The notes: generated by a model not told the origin, from the letters alone. Numbered from the stretch's first letter, positions 15,982-26,182 are shown. The stretch is DNA of 64,000 nt from Scandinavium sp036271055 (GCF_036271055.1 NZ_DATBBJ010000099.1:124001-188000); one strand, 5' to 3'. Translations and numbers: made by a program.

Positions 15982-17966
15982 GTAAACTCACGGCAGGCAA
16001 ACCCGCGCCGCTCGGCGCAAGCTACGACGGCAAAGGCGTAAACTTTACCCTTTTCTCCGCTCATGCGGAGCGGGTTGAACTCTGTGTGTTTGATAAACAA
16101 GGCAACGAGCATCGCGAGGATTTACCGGGCCACAGCGACGACGTGTGGCACGGATATCTGGCTGATGCGCGTCCGGGGTTGCGCTACGGTTTTCGCGTTC
16201 ATGGTCCGTGGGATCCGCAGCAAGGGCATCGCTTTAATCCTGCGAAGCTGTTGCTCGACCCGTGCGCATATCGTGTTGATGGCGAAGCGCAGGACGATCC
16301 GATCCTGCACGGTGGTCATGACCAGCCAGACAACCGCGACAGCGCGGCAGTAGCGCCACGTTCGGTCGTCGTGGATTTGCACTACAACTGGGAAAACGAT
16401 GCGCCACCGCGCACGCCGTGGGGCAACTCGATTATTTATGAAGCGCACGTCAAAGGGCTGACGTATCTGCATCCTGGCATTCCAAAAGAGCAAGCCGGGA
16501 CGTACAAAGCGCTCGCGCACCCGCTGATGATTGCGTATTTCAAAAAGCTCGGCATCACTGCGTTAGAACTGCTGCCGGTGGCGCATTTCGCCAGCGAACC
16601 GCGTTTGCAGCGGCTCGGGCTAACCAACTATTGGGGCTACAACCCGCTGGCGATGTTTGCCGTCGACCCGCGTTATGCGGTGTCGCCAGGCACTGCGCTG
16701 AACGAATTCCGCGATGCGGTGAAGGCGCTGCATGCCGCAGGTATTGAGGTGATCCTCGACATTGTGCTCAACCACAGCGCGGAGATCGATCTCGATGGCC
16801 CGACCTTCTCCCTGCGCGGAATCGACAACCGTAGCTATTATTGGATAAGGGACGATGGCGATTACCACAACTGGACCGGCTGCGGTAACACCCTGAATCT
16901 CAATACGCCAGGCTCAGTGGAATACGCCCGTCAGTGCCTGCGTTTTTGGGTCGACGAGTGTCACGTTGATGGCTTCCGGTTTGATCTGGCGTCGGTCATG
17001 GGCCGAACGCCAACGTTTCGGCAGGACGCACCGCTGTTTGAGGCGATCAAAAACGATCCGCATTTGAGCGCGGTGAAGCTGATTGCGGAACCGTGGGACA
17101 TCGGTGACGGCGGTTATCAGGTCGGGAACTTCCCGCCGCTGTTCGCCGAATGGAACGACCATTTCCGCGATGCAACGCGTCGTTTCTGGCTCCAGCAAAG
17201 TCTGTCGCTCGGCGAATTTGCCAGCCGCTTTGCCGCCTCCAGCGACGTGTTCCAGCGCAATGGGCGTCTGCCTTCTGCGTCGGTCAATTTAGTGACGGCG
17301 CATGACGGTTTTACCCTGCGCGACTGCGTTTGTTTCAATCAGAAACACAATGAAGCGAACGGTGAGGAAAACCGCGACGGTACTAACAATAACCATAGCT
17401 ACAACCATGGTATAGAAGGGTTAGACGGCAGTCTTGATGTGATTGAGCGGCGGCGCGCCAGCGTCCATGCCCTGATGGCTTCGCTGCTGCTGTCACAAGG
17501 GACGCCGATGCTACTGGCCGGAGATGAACACGGTCATAGCCAGCACGGCAACAACAATGCGTATTGTCAGGACAACGCCTTAACCTGGCTCGACTGGGAA
17601 AAGGCCAACGCGGGCCTGACGACCTTTACCGCCGCACTCATTCATTTACGCCAGCAGATCCCTGCACTGACAGAAGATCGCTGGTGGCAAGAGAATGACG
17701 GCAGCGTTTGTTGGCTTAACAAGGACGCGCAACCGCTGAGCGCAGAGGAGTGGCAGCACGGCTATCCGAGGATGCAAATCCTGCTTTCGGAGCGCTGGCT
17801 GATTACGCTCAATGCCTCGTCGGAGGTCACCGATATTGCTTTACCTGAAGGGGAGTGGCGCGCCATTCCTCCATTCGCCGGAGAGGATAATCCGGTCATC
17901 CTGGCTGTCTGGCATGGGCCCGCGCACGGAGTGTGCGTATTCGAAAAGGTCCGCTCTGAAGTGTAA
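15978..17966 (+). CDS. glgX: Glycogen debranching enzyme GlgX
   Basis: Isoamylase-type GH13 enzyme that hydrolyses alpha-1,6 branches of glycogen trimmed by phosphorylase, releasing short maltodextrins. The 662-residue protein has the nucleophile Asp336 (GFRFDLASVMGR), acid/base Glu371 (LIAEPWDIG) and a TAHDGFTLRD segment with the third acid. It is a few residues longer than the E. coli protein. The ATG at 15978 overlaps the glgB stop. Released maltotriose and maltotetraose would be handled by MalQ and MalP encoded further on. glgC follows after 22 bases. Confidence 0.96.
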   Translation: MSKLTAGKPAPLGASYDGKGVNFTLFSAHAERVELCVFDKQGNEHREDLPGHSDDVWHGYLADARPGLRYGFRVHGPWDPQQGHRFNPAKLLLDPCAYRVDGEAQDDPILHGGHDQPDNRDSAAVAPRSVVVDLHYNWENDAPPRTPWGNSIIYEAHVKGLTYLHPGIPKEQAGTYKALAHPLMIAYFKKLGITALELLPVAHFASEPRLQRLGLTNYWGYNPLAMFAVDPRYAVSPGTALNEFRDAVKALHAAGIEVILDIVLNHSAEIDLDGPTFSLRGIDNRSYYWIRDDGDYHNWTGCGNTLNLNTPGSVEYARQCLRFWVDECHVDGFRFDLASVMGRTPTFRQDAPLFEAIKNDPHLSAVKLIAEPWDIGDGGYQVGNFPPLFAEWNDHFRDATRRFWLQQSLSLGEFASRFAASSDVFQRNGRLPSASVNLVTAHDGFTLRDCVCFNQKHNEANGEENRDGTNNNHSYNHGIEGLDGSLDVIERRRASVHALMASLLLSQGTPMLLAGDEHGHSQHGNNNAYCQDNALTWLDWEKANAGLTTFTAALIHLRQQIPALTEDRWWQENDGSVCWLNKDAQPLSAEEWQHGYPRMQILLSERWLITLNASSEVTDIALPEGEWRAIPPFAGEDNPVILAVWHGPAHGVCVFEKVRSEV

Positions 17967-17988
17967 CGAGCGAGAAAAGGAGTTAATC

Positions 17989-19272
17989 ATGGTTAGACTT
18001 GAAAAGAACGATCCTCTGATGTTAGCGCGCCAATTGCCGATCAAATCGGTGGCGCTGATCCTCGCTGGTGGGCGCGGAACCCGACTGAAAGACTTAACCA
18101 CGACCCGTGCCAAACCCGCGGTGCACTTCGGCGGTAAGTTCCGCATCATCGATTTCGCCTTATCTAACTGCATTAACTCAGGTATTCGCCGTATTGGCGT
18201 CATTACCCAATATCAATCGCATACGCTGGTGCAGCACATCCAGCGCGGCTGGTCTTTTTTCAGCGAAGAGATGAACGAGTTCGTCGACTTGCTACCTGCT
18301 CAGCAGCGCGTCAGCGGTGAAAACTGGTATCGCGGCACGGCGGATGCGGTCACGCAAAACCTGGATGTCATTCGCCGCTACAAAGCCGAATACATCGTGA
18401 TCCTCGCGGGCGACCATATCTACAAGCAAGACTACTCGCGGATGCTTATTGACCACGTCGAAAAAGGCGCACGTTGCACCGTCGCTTGTATGCCGGTGCC
18501 CCTTATTGAAGCAACCGCGTTTGGCGTGATGGCGGTGGATAACGAAGACAAGATTGTCGATTTTGTCGAAAAACCGGCTAAGCCACCGACCATGCCGGGC
18601 GATGACAGCAAAGCGCTCGCCAGCATGGGCATTTATATCTTTGATGCTGATTATCTTTATGAGCTGCTGGCCGACGACGACGAAGACGCGAACTCCAGCC
18701 ATGACTTCGGCAAAGACATCATCCCGAAAATCGTCAAAGCTGGCATGGCGTATGCACATCCTTTCCCACTGTCCTGCGTGCAGTCAGACCCGGAAGCCGA
18801 ACCCTACTGGCGTGATGTGGGAACACTTGAAGCGTACTGGAAAGCGAACCTTGACCTTGCGTCGGTGACGCCAGAACTGGATATGTACGATCAGGACTGG
18901 CCGATTCGCACACACATGGAGTCGCTGCCCCCTGCGAAGTTCGTGCAGGACCGTTCCGGCAGCCATGGTATGACGCTGAACTCGCTGGTGTCCGGCGGCT
19001 GCATCATCTCAGGTTCGGTGGTCGTACAGTCGGTGCTGTTCCCGCGTGTGCGGATAAATTCGTTTTGTAACGTTGATTCGTCAGTGCTATTGCCGGATGT
19101 CTGGGTTGGACGCTCTTGCCGTCTGCGCCGTTGTGTTATTGACCGCGCCTGCGTCATACCTGAAGGCATGGTCATTGGGGAAAATGCGGAAGAGGACGCG
19201 CGTCGTTTCTACCGTTCCGAGGAAGGTATTGTGCTGGTAACGCGTGAAATGCTGCGCAAACTGCAGGGCTGA
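17989..19272 (+). CDS. glgC: Glucose-1-phosphate adenylyltransferase GlgC
   Basis: Makes ADP-glucose from ATP and glucose-1-phosphate, the committed and allosterically controlled step of bacterial glycogen synthesis. The 427-residue protein has the nucleotidyltransferase loop LAGGRGTRLKDLT, the catalytic Asp segment ILAGDHIYKQDY, FVEKPA at the sugar phosphate site, and a C-terminal left-handed beta-helix region (GGCIISGSVVVQSV). The start at 17989 (MVRLEKNDPLMLARQLP) has AAGGAG six bases upstream; in E. coli the leader here is bound by CsrA, and this GGA-containing site is compatible. glgA follows by 11 bases. Confidence 0.97.
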   Translation: MVRLEKNDPLMLARQLPIKSVALILAGGRGTRLKDLTTTRAKPAVHFGGKFRIIDFALSNCINSGIRRIGVITQYQSHTLVQHIQRGWSFFSEEMNEFVDLLPAQQRVSGENWYRGTADAVTQNLDVIRRYKAEYIVILAGDHIYKQDYSRMLIDHVEKGARCTVACMPVPLIEATAFGVMAVDNEDKIVDFVEKPAKPPTMPGDDSKALASMGIYIFDADYLYELLADDDEDANSSHDFGKDIIPKIVKAGMAYAHPFPLSCVQSDPEAEPYWRDVGTLEAYWKANLDLASVTPELDMYDQDWPIRTHMESLPPAKFVQDRSGSHGMTLNSLVSGGCIISGSVVVQSVLFPRVRINSFCNVDSSVLLPDVWVGRSCRLRRCVIDRACVIPEGMVIGENAEEDARRFYRSEEGIVLVTREMLRKLQG

Positions 19273-19283
19273 CAGGAGCGATA

Positions 19284-20717
19284 ATGCAGGTTTTACATGT
19301 ATGTTCAGAGATGTTCCCGCTGCTGAAAACCGGCGGTCTGGCAGATGTGATAGGCGCGTTACCGGCGGCGCAAATTGCCGATGGCGTGGACACCCGCGTT
19401 TTGCTGCCAGCGTTCCCGGATATTCGCCGCGGCGTGACGGATGCACAGGTCGTGACCCGTCGCGACACTTTCGCCGGACCGATTACGCTACTGTTCGGCC
19501 ATTATGATGGCGTGGGTATCTATCTGATTGATGCCCCACACCTTTATCAGCGTCCAGGAAGCCCGTACCACGACACGAACCAGTTCGCGTACACCGACAA
19601 CGTGCTGCGTTTTGCGCTGCTCGGCTGGGTAGGCGCTGAAATGGCTGTAGGGCTGGATCCGTTCTGGCGTCCGGAAATTGTGCATGCCCATGACTGGCAT
19701 GCGGGGTTGGCTCCCGCGTATCTCGCGGCGCGGGGCCATCCAGCAAAGTCCGTATTTACAGTACATAACCTGGCTTATCAGGGGATGTTTTACGCCCATC
19801 ACATGAATGAAATCGACCTGCCATGGTCGTTCTATAACATGCACGGGCTGGAGTTTAACGGGCAGATTTCGTTCCTCAAAGCCGGGCTGTATTACGCCGA
19901 TCACATCACGGCGGTCAGCCCGACTTATGCGCGGGAAATTACCGAGCCGCAGTTTGCCTACGGTATGGAAGGGCTGCTGCGTCAGCGTCATCAGGAAGGG
20001 CGGCTATCGGGTATTCTTAACGGCGTAGACCCGAAAATCTGGAGCCCGGAAAACGACCTGCTGCTGGCCGCGCGCTATAACCGCGAGCAGCTGGAAGAGA
20101 AAGCCGAAAACAAGCGCCAGCTGCAAATTGCGATGGGGCTGAAGGTCAACGAAAAAGTGCCGCTGTTCGCGGTGGTCAGTCGCCTGACCAGCCAAAAAGG
20201 GCTGGATTTGGTACTGGAAGCGCTGCCGGGCTTGCTTGAGCAGGGCGGTCAACTGGCGCTGCTGGGCGCGGGCGACCCGGTGTTGCAGGAGGGCTTCCTG
20301 GCCGCCGCGGCTGAACATCCTGGGCAGGTGGGCGTACAGATTGGTTATCACGAAGCCTTCTCGCACCGCATCATGGGCGGGGCTGATGTAATTTTAGTGC
20401 CGAGCCGCTTTGAACCTTGCGGGCTCACACAGCTTTACGGATTGAAATACGGCACGTTACCGCTGGTGCGTCGTACCGGCGGGCTGGCGGATACGGTGTC
20501 TGACAGTTCGCTGGAAAACCTGGCCGACGGCATCGCCAGCGGTTTTGTATTCGAAGACAGTAATGCCTGGTCGCTGCTTAGGGCTATCCGGCGTGCTTTC
20601 GTGTTGTGGTCACGCCCTTCGCTCTGGCGTTATGTACAGCGTCAGGCGATGAGCATGGATTTTAGCTGGCAAGTCGCGGCGACGTCTTACCGCGAGCTTT
20701 ATCAACGCTTGATGTAA
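19284..20717 (+). CDS. glgA: Glycogen synthase GlgA
   Basis: Transfers glucose from ADP-glucose to the non-reducing end of glycogen. The 477-residue GT5 glycosyltransferase has the N-terminal ADP-glucose-binding segment with Lys15 (LLKTGGLADV), the HAHDWHAGL segment, and the C-terminal PSRFEPCGLTQLYG segment holding the conserved Glu. Length matches E. coli. A ribosome binding site CAGGAG precedes the ATG, and glgP begins 17 bases after the stop. It is part of the cotranscribed glgCAP set. Confidence 0.97.
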   Translation: MQVLHVCSEMFPLLKTGGLADVIGALPAAQIADGVDTRVLLPAFPDIRRGVTDAQVVTRRDTFAGPITLLFGHYDGVGIYLIDAPHLYQRPGSPYHDTNQFAYTDNVLRFALLGWVGAEMAVGLDPFWRPEIVHAHDWHAGLAPAYLAARGHPAKSVFTVHNLAYQGMFYAHHMNEIDLPWSFYNMHGLEFNGQISFLKAGLYYADHITAVSPTYAREITEPQFAYGMEGLLRQRHQEGRLSGILNGVDPKIWSPENDLLLAARYNREQLEEKAENKRQLQIAMGLKVNEKVPLFAVVSRLTSQKGLDLVLEALPGLLEQGGQLALLGAGDPVLQEGFLAAAAEHPGQVGVQIGYHEAFSHRIMGGADVILVPSRFEPCGLTQLYGLKYGTLPLVRRTGGLADTVSDSSLENLADGIASGFVFEDSNAWSLLRAIRRAFVLWSRPSLWRYVQRQAMSMDFSWQVAATSYRELYQRLM

Positions 20718-20734
20718 TCACAGGACCCTTGGCT

Positions 20735-23182
20735 ATGAATGCACCCTTTACCTATGCATCACCCACACTCAGCGTTGAGGCACTGAAACACTCGATTGCC
20801 TATAAGCTGATGTTTACTATCGGCAAAGATCCGGCCATCGCCAACAAACACGAATGGCTGAACGCCACGCTGTTTGCGGTGCGCGACCGGCTGGTCGAAC
20901 GCTGGCTACGCTCCAATCGCGCTCAGCTGTCGCAGGAAGTACGCCAGGTTTACTACCTATCGATGGAGTTTTTGATTGGCCGCACCCTTTCCAACGCGCT
21001 GTTATCGCTCGGTATTTATGAGGATGTTCAAAACGCATTGGAAGGAATGGGGCTGGATCTCGAAGAGCTGATTGACGAAGAGAACGACCCCGGCCTCGGC
21101 AATGGCGGCCTCGGTCGTCTGGCGGCTTGTTTCCTCGATTCGCTGGCAACGCTTGGCCTGCCAGGGCGCGGCTATGGCATTCGTTATGACTACGGCATGT
21201 TCAAACAGAACATAGTTGATGGTCGACAGAAAGAATCGCCAGATTATTGGCTGGAATACGGCAACCCGTGGGAATTCAAGCGCCACAACACGCGCTACGC
21301 GGTGCGCTTCGGCGGTCGAATTCAGCAGGAAGGCAAGAAATCGCGTTGGGTAGAAACCGAAGAGATTCTGGCGGTGGCCTACGATCAAATTATTCCGGGC
21401 TATGACACCGACGCCACCAACACGTTACGCCTGTGGAACGCGCAGGCCAGCAGCGAAATTAACCTCGGTAAATTCAACCAGGGGGATTACTTCGCGGCGG
21501 TGGAAGACAAAAATCACTCCGAGAACGTCTCCCGTGTGCTGTACCCGGATGACTCTACCTATTCCGGGCGTGAGCTTCGTCTGCGTCAGGAATATTTCCT
21601 GGTGTCGTCGACGGTGCAGGATATTCTCAGCCGCCACTATCAACTGCATAAAACCTACAGCAACCTGGCAGGCAAAATTGCTATTCACCTCAACGACACC
21701 CATCCGGTGCTGTCGATCCCTGAGCTGATGCGCTTGCTGATGGACGAGCACAAATTCACGTGGGATGAAGCGTTCGAGGTGACCTGTCAGGTCTTCTCCT
21801 ACACCAACCACACGCTGATGAGCGAAGCGCTGGAAACCTGGCCGGTCGATATGCTCGGCAAAATTCTGCCGCGCCATCTGCAAATCATCTTCGAAATCAA
21901 CGACTACTTCCTGAAAACGCTCCAGGAACAGTACCCGAACGACACCGGTCTGCTGAGTCGCACTTCGATCATCGACGAATCCGACGGTCGCCGCGTCCGC
22001 ATGGCATGGCTGGCGGTGGTGATCAGCCACAAGGTTAACGGCGTGTCTGAATTGCACTCCAACCTGATGGTGCAGTCGTTGTTCGCTGATTTCGCGAAGA
22101 TTTTCCCGATGCGTTTCACTAACGTCACTAACGGTGTGACGCCGCGTCGCTGGCTGGCGCTGGCGAATCCGCCGCTTTCCGAAGTGTTGGACGAAAATAT
22201 CGGTCGCACCTGGCGCACCGATCTCAGCCAGCTCAGTGAACTGGAACAGCATCTTGATTACCCGCTGGTGAATCAGGCAGTGCATCACGCCAAGCTCGAG
22301 AACAAAAAGCGGCTGGCGGAAGTGATTGCTCAGCAACTCAACGTGGTGGTGAATCCTAAGTCGTTGTTTGATGTGCAGATTAAGCGTATTCACGAATACA
22401 AACGTCAGTTGATGAACGTGCTGCACGTGATCACCCGCTACAACCGCATCAAGGCCGACCCGAGCGCGGAATGGGTGCCACGTGTGAATATTTTCGCAGG
22501 GAAAGCCGCATCGGCTTACTACATGGCGAAACACATTATTCATCTCATCAACGATGTGGCAAAGGTGATCAACAACGATCCGCAGATTGGCGACAAACTG
22601 AAAATCGTGTTCATCCCCAACTACAGCGTGAGTCTGGCGCAGGTGATCATTCCGGCGGCGGATCTTTCCGAACAGATTTCACTGGCAGGTACTGAAGCAT
22701 CAGGCACCAGTAACATGAAGTTTGCCCTGAACGGCGCGCTGACCATCGGTACGCTTGACGGTGCGAACGTTGAAATGCTGGAGCATGTCGGCGCGGAGAA
22801 CATCTTTATCTTTGGTAACACCGCCGAAGAGGTCGAAGCGCTGCGCGCCAAAGGCTACAAACCGCGGGATTACTACGATAAAGATGAAGAATTGCATCAG
22901 GTGTTGTCGCAAATCGCGACCGGATTGTTTAGCCCGGAAGAGCCAGGGCGTTACCGTGACCTGGTGGATTCGCTGATCAACTTTGGCGACCACTATCAGG
23001 TGCTGGCAGATTACCGCAGCTACGTGGATTGTCAGGACAGCGTGGATGAGTTGTACCGCAATCCGGAAGAGTGGACCACTAAAGCGATGCGTAACATCGC
23101 CAACATGGGCTATTTCTCATCGGACAGAACGATTCAGGAGTATGCGAAAACCATCTGGCACATCGACCCGGTTCGGTTGTAA
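20735..23182 (+). CDS. glgP: Glycogen phosphorylase GlgP
   Basis: Cleaves alpha-1,4 linkages of glycogen with phosphate to give glucose-1-phosphate. The 815-residue GT35 enzyme has the N-terminal YLSMEFLIGRTL and DPGLGNGGLGRLAACFLDS segments and the pyridoxal-phosphate lysine in ASGTSNMKFALNG. The ATG at 20735 is used; a TTG two codons earlier opens the same frame but is less likely. It is the last glg gene and is followed by a terminator and a REP-like palindrome. MalP, encoded about 7 kb downstream, is its paralogue for maltodextrins. Confidence 0.97.
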   Translation: MNAPFTYASPTLSVEALKHSIAYKLMFTIGKDPAIANKHEWLNATLFAVRDRLVERWLRSNRAQLSQEVRQVYYLSMEFLIGRTLSNALLSLGIYEDVQNALEGMGLDLEELIDEENDPGLGNGGLGRLAACFLDSLATLGLPGRGYGIRYDYGMFKQNIVDGRQKESPDYWLEYGNPWEFKRHNTRYAVRFGGRIQQEGKKSRWVETEEILAVAYDQIIPGYDTDATNTLRLWNAQASSEINLGKFNQGDYFAAVEDKNHSENVSRVLYPDDSTYSGRELRLRQEYFLVSSTVQDILSRHYQLHKTYSNLAGKIAIHLNDTHPVLSIPELMRLLMDEHKFTWDEAFEVTCQVFSYTNHTLMSEALETWPVDMLGKILPRHLQIIFEINDYFLKTLQEQYPNDTGLLSRTSIIDESDGRRVRMAWLAVVISHKVNGVSELHSNLMVQSLFADFAKIFPMRFTNVTNGVTPRRWLALANPPLSEVLDENIGRTWRTDLSQLSELEQHLDYPLVNQAVHHAKLENKKRLAEVIAQQLNVVVNPKSLFDVQIKRIHEYKRQLMNVLHVITRYNRIKADPSAEWVPRVNIFAGKAASAYYMAKHIIHLINDVAKVINNDPQIGDKLKIVFIPNYSVSLAQVIIPAADLSEQISLAGTEASGTSNMKFALNGALTIGTLDGANVEMLEHVGAENIFIFGNTAEEVEALRAKGYKPRDYYDKDEELHQVLSQIATGLFSPEEPGRYRDLVDSLINFGDHYQVLADYRSYVDCQDSVDELYRNPEEWTTKAMRNIANMGYFSSDRTIQEYAKTIWHIDPVRL

Positions 23183-23188
23183 GGACGT

Positions 23189-23225
23189 AAAAAACCCGGT
23201 GGCGCTGACGCGTACCGGGCTTTTG
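23189..23225 (+). terminator. Terminator of the glgCAP transcript
   Basis: AAAAAACCCGGT, a short loop, then ACCGGGCTTTT immediately after the glgP stop. It forms a GC-rich stem with a modest T run. Confidence 0.7.
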
Positions 23226-23239
23226 TTATGATGGTTTTA

Positions 23240-23273
23240 TAGGCCCGGTAAGGCGAAGCCGCCACCGGGCAAA
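23240..23273. repeat. REP-like palindrome
   Basis: TAGGCCCGGTAAGGCG and AGCCGCCACCGGGCA form an imperfect stem between convergent glgP and glpD. The shape and GCC-rich core are those of enterobacterial REP units. Confidence 0.7.
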
Positions 23274-23279
23274 TTCCCG

Positions 23280-24788
23280 CTACGACGCTAAAGACAATTC
23301 ACGCTTTCCCGCGTGGTGTACCAGCCATTGTGCGACGCGGGATTGTTCTTCGGCATTGAGCCACATTCCTTGCTTAGTACGACGCCAGATAGCATCGTCC
23401 AGACGACGCACCCATTCGTGTTCGACTAAATAACGCAATTCAGCTTCGTAAAACTCATGTCCGAAATGTTCGCCTAAATCGGTAATCTCTTTTGCGTCAT
23501 TGAGGAACAGTTCGCTGTTGCTGCCGTAAGTGCGCGCGAAATGACGCGCCATGCCTTCGCTGATAAACGGATAGCGGCGGCGCAGTTTTGCGGCGTAATC
23601 GTCGCGGTCACTGCCAATTTCTCCGCCGGGCAGCACAGAACCTTTGGTCCACGCCGGGCTGATGCTCTTGTAGTAAGGCGTCAGTTTTTCCAGCGCGTGT
23701 TCAGCCAGCTTACGATAAGTGGTGAGCTTGCCGCCAAACACTGAAAGCAGCGGGGCTTGACCGTCGACATCATGAATATCAAGCGTGTAATCGCGCGTAA
23801 TCGCCTGCGGGGAATCGGACTCATCGTCACAAAGCGGACGCACGCCGGAGTAGGTCCAGACGATATCATCACGACCAAGCTGTTTCTTAAAGTGCGCGTT
23901 GTGCACTTTCAACAGATAGCTGATTTCGCTCTCTTCGATCTCAACGTTTTTCGGGTCGCCTTTGTATTCCACATCGGTGGTGCCGATGATAGAGAACTCG
24001 TCCATCCACGGGATCACAAACACGATACGTTTATCTTCGTTTTGCAGGATGTACGCCTGTTTTTGCGTATGCACGCGTGGCACCACGATGTGGCTGCCTT
24101 TGATCAGGCGAATGCCGTACGGCGACGGCAGATGCATGCCGTCGTCAAAGAACTGTTTCACCCACGGGCCGGTGGCGTTCACCAGACCGCGCGCCTGCCA
24201 GCTGAATTTCTCGCCGGTATCGATATCTTCCGCTTCAACAATCCACAGACCATTTTCACGACGCGCAGAGGTGGCGCGGGTGCGGGTCAGCACTTCACCG
24301 CCTTTCTTCACCACCATCTGTGCGTTGGCAAGGACCAGACGCGCATCATCCACCCAACAGTCGGAATATTCGAAACCGCGCACGATTTCCGGTTTCAGCA
24401 CTGACTCTGCGCCAAAACGCAATCCGGCTGAACCCGGCAAACTGGTGCGTTTACCCAGATGGTCGTACATAAACAGGCCGACACGAATCATCCACGCTGG
24501 GCGTAAATGCGGGCGATGCGGTAAACGAAAGCGCATCGGGAAGGCGATATGCGGTGCCATTTTCAGCAGCACTTCGCGTTCGGCGAGCGCTTCGCTCACC
24601 AGGCGGAATTCGTAGTGCTCCAGGTAGCGCAGCCCGCCGTGGATCAGTTTTGAACTGGCGCTGGAAGTGGCGCAAGCCAAATCCTGAGCTTCCAGCATCA
24701 GCACGGATAAACCGCGCCCTGCGGCGTCTGCCGCGATACCGGCACCGTTGATGCCACCGCCTATCACAATCAGATCTTTGGTTTCCAT
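23280..24788 (-). CDS. glpD: Aerobic glycerol-3-phosphate dehydrogenase GlpD
   Basis: Membrane-associated FAD enzyme that oxidises glycerol-3-phosphate to dihydroxyacetone phosphate and passes electrons to ubiquinone. The 502-residue protein begins METKDLIVIGGGINGAGIA, with the FAD-binding GGGINGAG motif near residue 10. The later YSGVRPL segment and a C-terminal helical domain match the family. The start at 24788 has GAGGG upstream; a longer frame from 24821 would run into the operator. It is divergent from glpEGR, and a GlpR operator overlaps its promoter region. Confidence 0.97.
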   Translation of the reverse strand: METKDLIVIGGGINGAGIAADAAGRGLSVLMLEAQDLACATSSASSKLIHGGLRYLEHYEFRLVSEALAEREVLLKMAPHIAFPMRFRLPHRPHLRPAWMIRVGLFMYDHLGKRTSLPGSAGLRFGAESVLKPEIVRGFEYSDCWVDDARLVLANAQMVVKKGGEVLTRTRATSARRENGLWIVEAEDIDTGEKFSWQARGLVNATGPWVKQFFDDGMHLPSPYGIRLIKGSHIVVPRVHTQKQAYILQNEDKRIVFVIPWMDEFSIIGTTDVEYKGDPKNVEIEESEISYLLKVHNAHFKKQLGRDDIVWTYSGVRPLCDDESDSPQAITRDYTLDIHDVDGQAPLLSVFGGKLTTYRKLAEHALEKLTPYYKSISPAWTKGSVLPGGEIGSDRDDYAAKLRRRYPFISEGMARHFARTYGSNSELFLNDAKEITDLGEHFGHEFYEAELRYLVEHEWVRRLDDAIWRRTKQGMWLNAEEQSRVAQWLVHHAGKRELSLAS

Positions 24789-24820
24789 GCTGCGCCCTCG
24801 TGCACTTTCGTTAAAGTTCA

Positions 24821-24846
24821 TAAATGTTCGTTATCGCTCAATATAG
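24821..24846 (-). promoter_or_regulatory. GlpR operator and glpD promoter region
   Basis: TAAATGTTCGTTATCGCTCAA (24821-24841) carries one good GlpR half-site (ATGTTCG) and a poorer partner. On the minus strand TATATT just upstream is a candidate -10. GlpR encoded nearby at 26201 would repress glpD here in the absence of glycerol-3-phosphate. Confidence 0.65.
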
Positions 24847-24980
24847 CAAACAAACGCGCACTTGGTAACATCAAAAAAACATTTCAGAGTGATGCATGTA
24901 ACAAATTAGCGTTTCCCTGCCGTCACGACGTACACTTGGCGGTAAACTTTGTCCTCCCGGAATGAATGAAAGAGAGCCTC

Positions 24981-25307
24981 ATGGATCAATTTGAATGTAT
25001 CAACGTAGAAGAAGCACACCAGAAGCTGCATCAGGGACTGGCGGTGATGGTCGATATTCGCGATCCGCAAAGCTATGCGATGGGTCACACGCCGGGTGCG
25101 TTCCATCTGACCAACGACACGCTGGTTACGTTTATGCAGGATAACGATTTCGAAACGTCGGTAATGGTGATGTGCTATCACGGCAACAGCAGCAAGGGCG
25201 CGGCGCAATATCTGCTGCAACAGGGCTTTGATCAGGTTTACAGCGTCGACGGCGGATTTGACGCCTGGCACCGCCATTTCCCTGCCGAAGTGGCACAGGG
25301 TAGCTGA
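24981..25307 (+). CDS. glpE: Thiosulfate sulfurtransferase GlpE (single-domain rhodanese)
   Basis: 108-residue rhodanese that transfers sulfane sulfur from thiosulfate to cyanide or thioredoxin in vitro. The catalytic Cys65 lies in the loop MCYHGNSSKGAA, and the family segments VDIRDPQSYAMGH and YSVDGGFDAWHR are present. The start at 24981 (MDQFECINVEEAH) follows AGAGAG; the frame can be extended five codons but without support. It heads the glpEGR operon, divergent from glpD. Its physiological role in glycerol metabolism is unclear. Confidence 0.95.
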   Translation: MDQFECINVEEAHQKLHQGLAVMVDIRDPQSYAMGHTPGAFHLTNDTLVTFMQDNDFETSVMVMCYHGNSSKGAAQYLLQQGFDQVYSVDGGFDAWHRHFPAEVAQGS

Positions 25308-25351
25308 GCAGGTATACTGTCCTCTTTTGTGTGGAATAAGCGACGCTTTGT

Positions 25352-26182
25352 ATGTTGATGATTACCTCTTTTACTAACCCGCGCGTTGCCCAGGCGTTTG
25401 TTGACTATATGGCAACGCAGGGCGTTACCCTGACCATTCAGCAACATACCCAAACGGATGTTTGGCTCGCCGACGAAAGCCAGGCGGTGCGCGTTCAGAA
25501 CGAACTGGCTCGCTTTCTTGAAAACCCGGCTGACCCGCGTTATCTCGCCGCAAGCTGGGAATCGGGGCATACCAACAGCGGGTTGCACTACCAGCGCTAT
25601 CCTTTTCTCGCCACCCTGAAAAGCAATGCCGGACCATTGACCTGGCTCATTTTGTGCGCCTGCATTTTAGTGTTTATTGTGATGAATGTGATTGGCGAAC
25701 AGGCGGTGATGATCGCGCTGGCATGGCCGTACGACTCGTCTCAACAGTTTGAACTCTGGCGCTATTTCACTCACGCGTTCATGCACTTCTCGCTGATGCA
25801 TATCCTCTTCAACCTGTTATGGTGGTGGTATCTTGGCGGAATGATTGAAAAGCGCATCGGCAGCGGCAAACTGCTGGTGATCACGGTTATCAGTGCGCTG
25901 CTAAGCGGCTTTATCCAGCACAAATTTAGCGGCCCGTGGTTCGGCGGTTTATCTGGCGTCGTGTACGCATTGATGGGCTATGCGTGGCTGCGCGGCGAGC
26001 GTGACCCGGAAAGCGGCATTTCACTCCAGCGCGGGCTGATTATCTTCTCGCTGCTGTGGCTGGTGGTCGGCTGGCTGGATCTTTTCGGCATGTCGATTGC
26101 CAACGGCGCTCACGTGACAGGTCTGGCGGTTGGCCTGGCGATGGCGTTTGCGGATACGCAGAATGTGCGAAAACGAACATAA
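25352..26182 (+). CDS. glpG: Rhomboid intramembrane serine protease GlpG
   Basis: 276-residue inner-membrane protease. A cytosolic N-terminal domain of about 90 residues is followed by six transmembrane segments. The catalytic dyad is Ser201 in GLSGVVYALMG and His254 in NGAHVTGLAVG, and the L1 loop WRYFTHAFMHFS is present. Length and residue numbering equal those of the structurally known E. coli enzyme. It lies 44 bases after glpE and 18 bases before glpR. Its link to the glp genes is positional; its natural substrates are not shown here. Confidence 0.97.
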   Translation: MLMITSFTNPRVAQAFVDYMATQGVTLTIQQHTQTDVWLADESQAVRVQNELARFLENPADPRYLAASWESGHTNSGLHYQRYPFLATLKSNAGPLTWLILCACILVFIVMNVIGEQAVMIALAWPYDSSQQFELWRYFTHAFMHFSLMHILFNLLWWWYLGGMIEKRIGSGKLLVITVISALLSGFIQHKFSGPWFGGLSGVVYALMGYAWLRGERDPESGISLQRGLIIFSLLWLVVGWLDLFGMSIANGAHVTGLAVGLAMAFADTQNVRKRT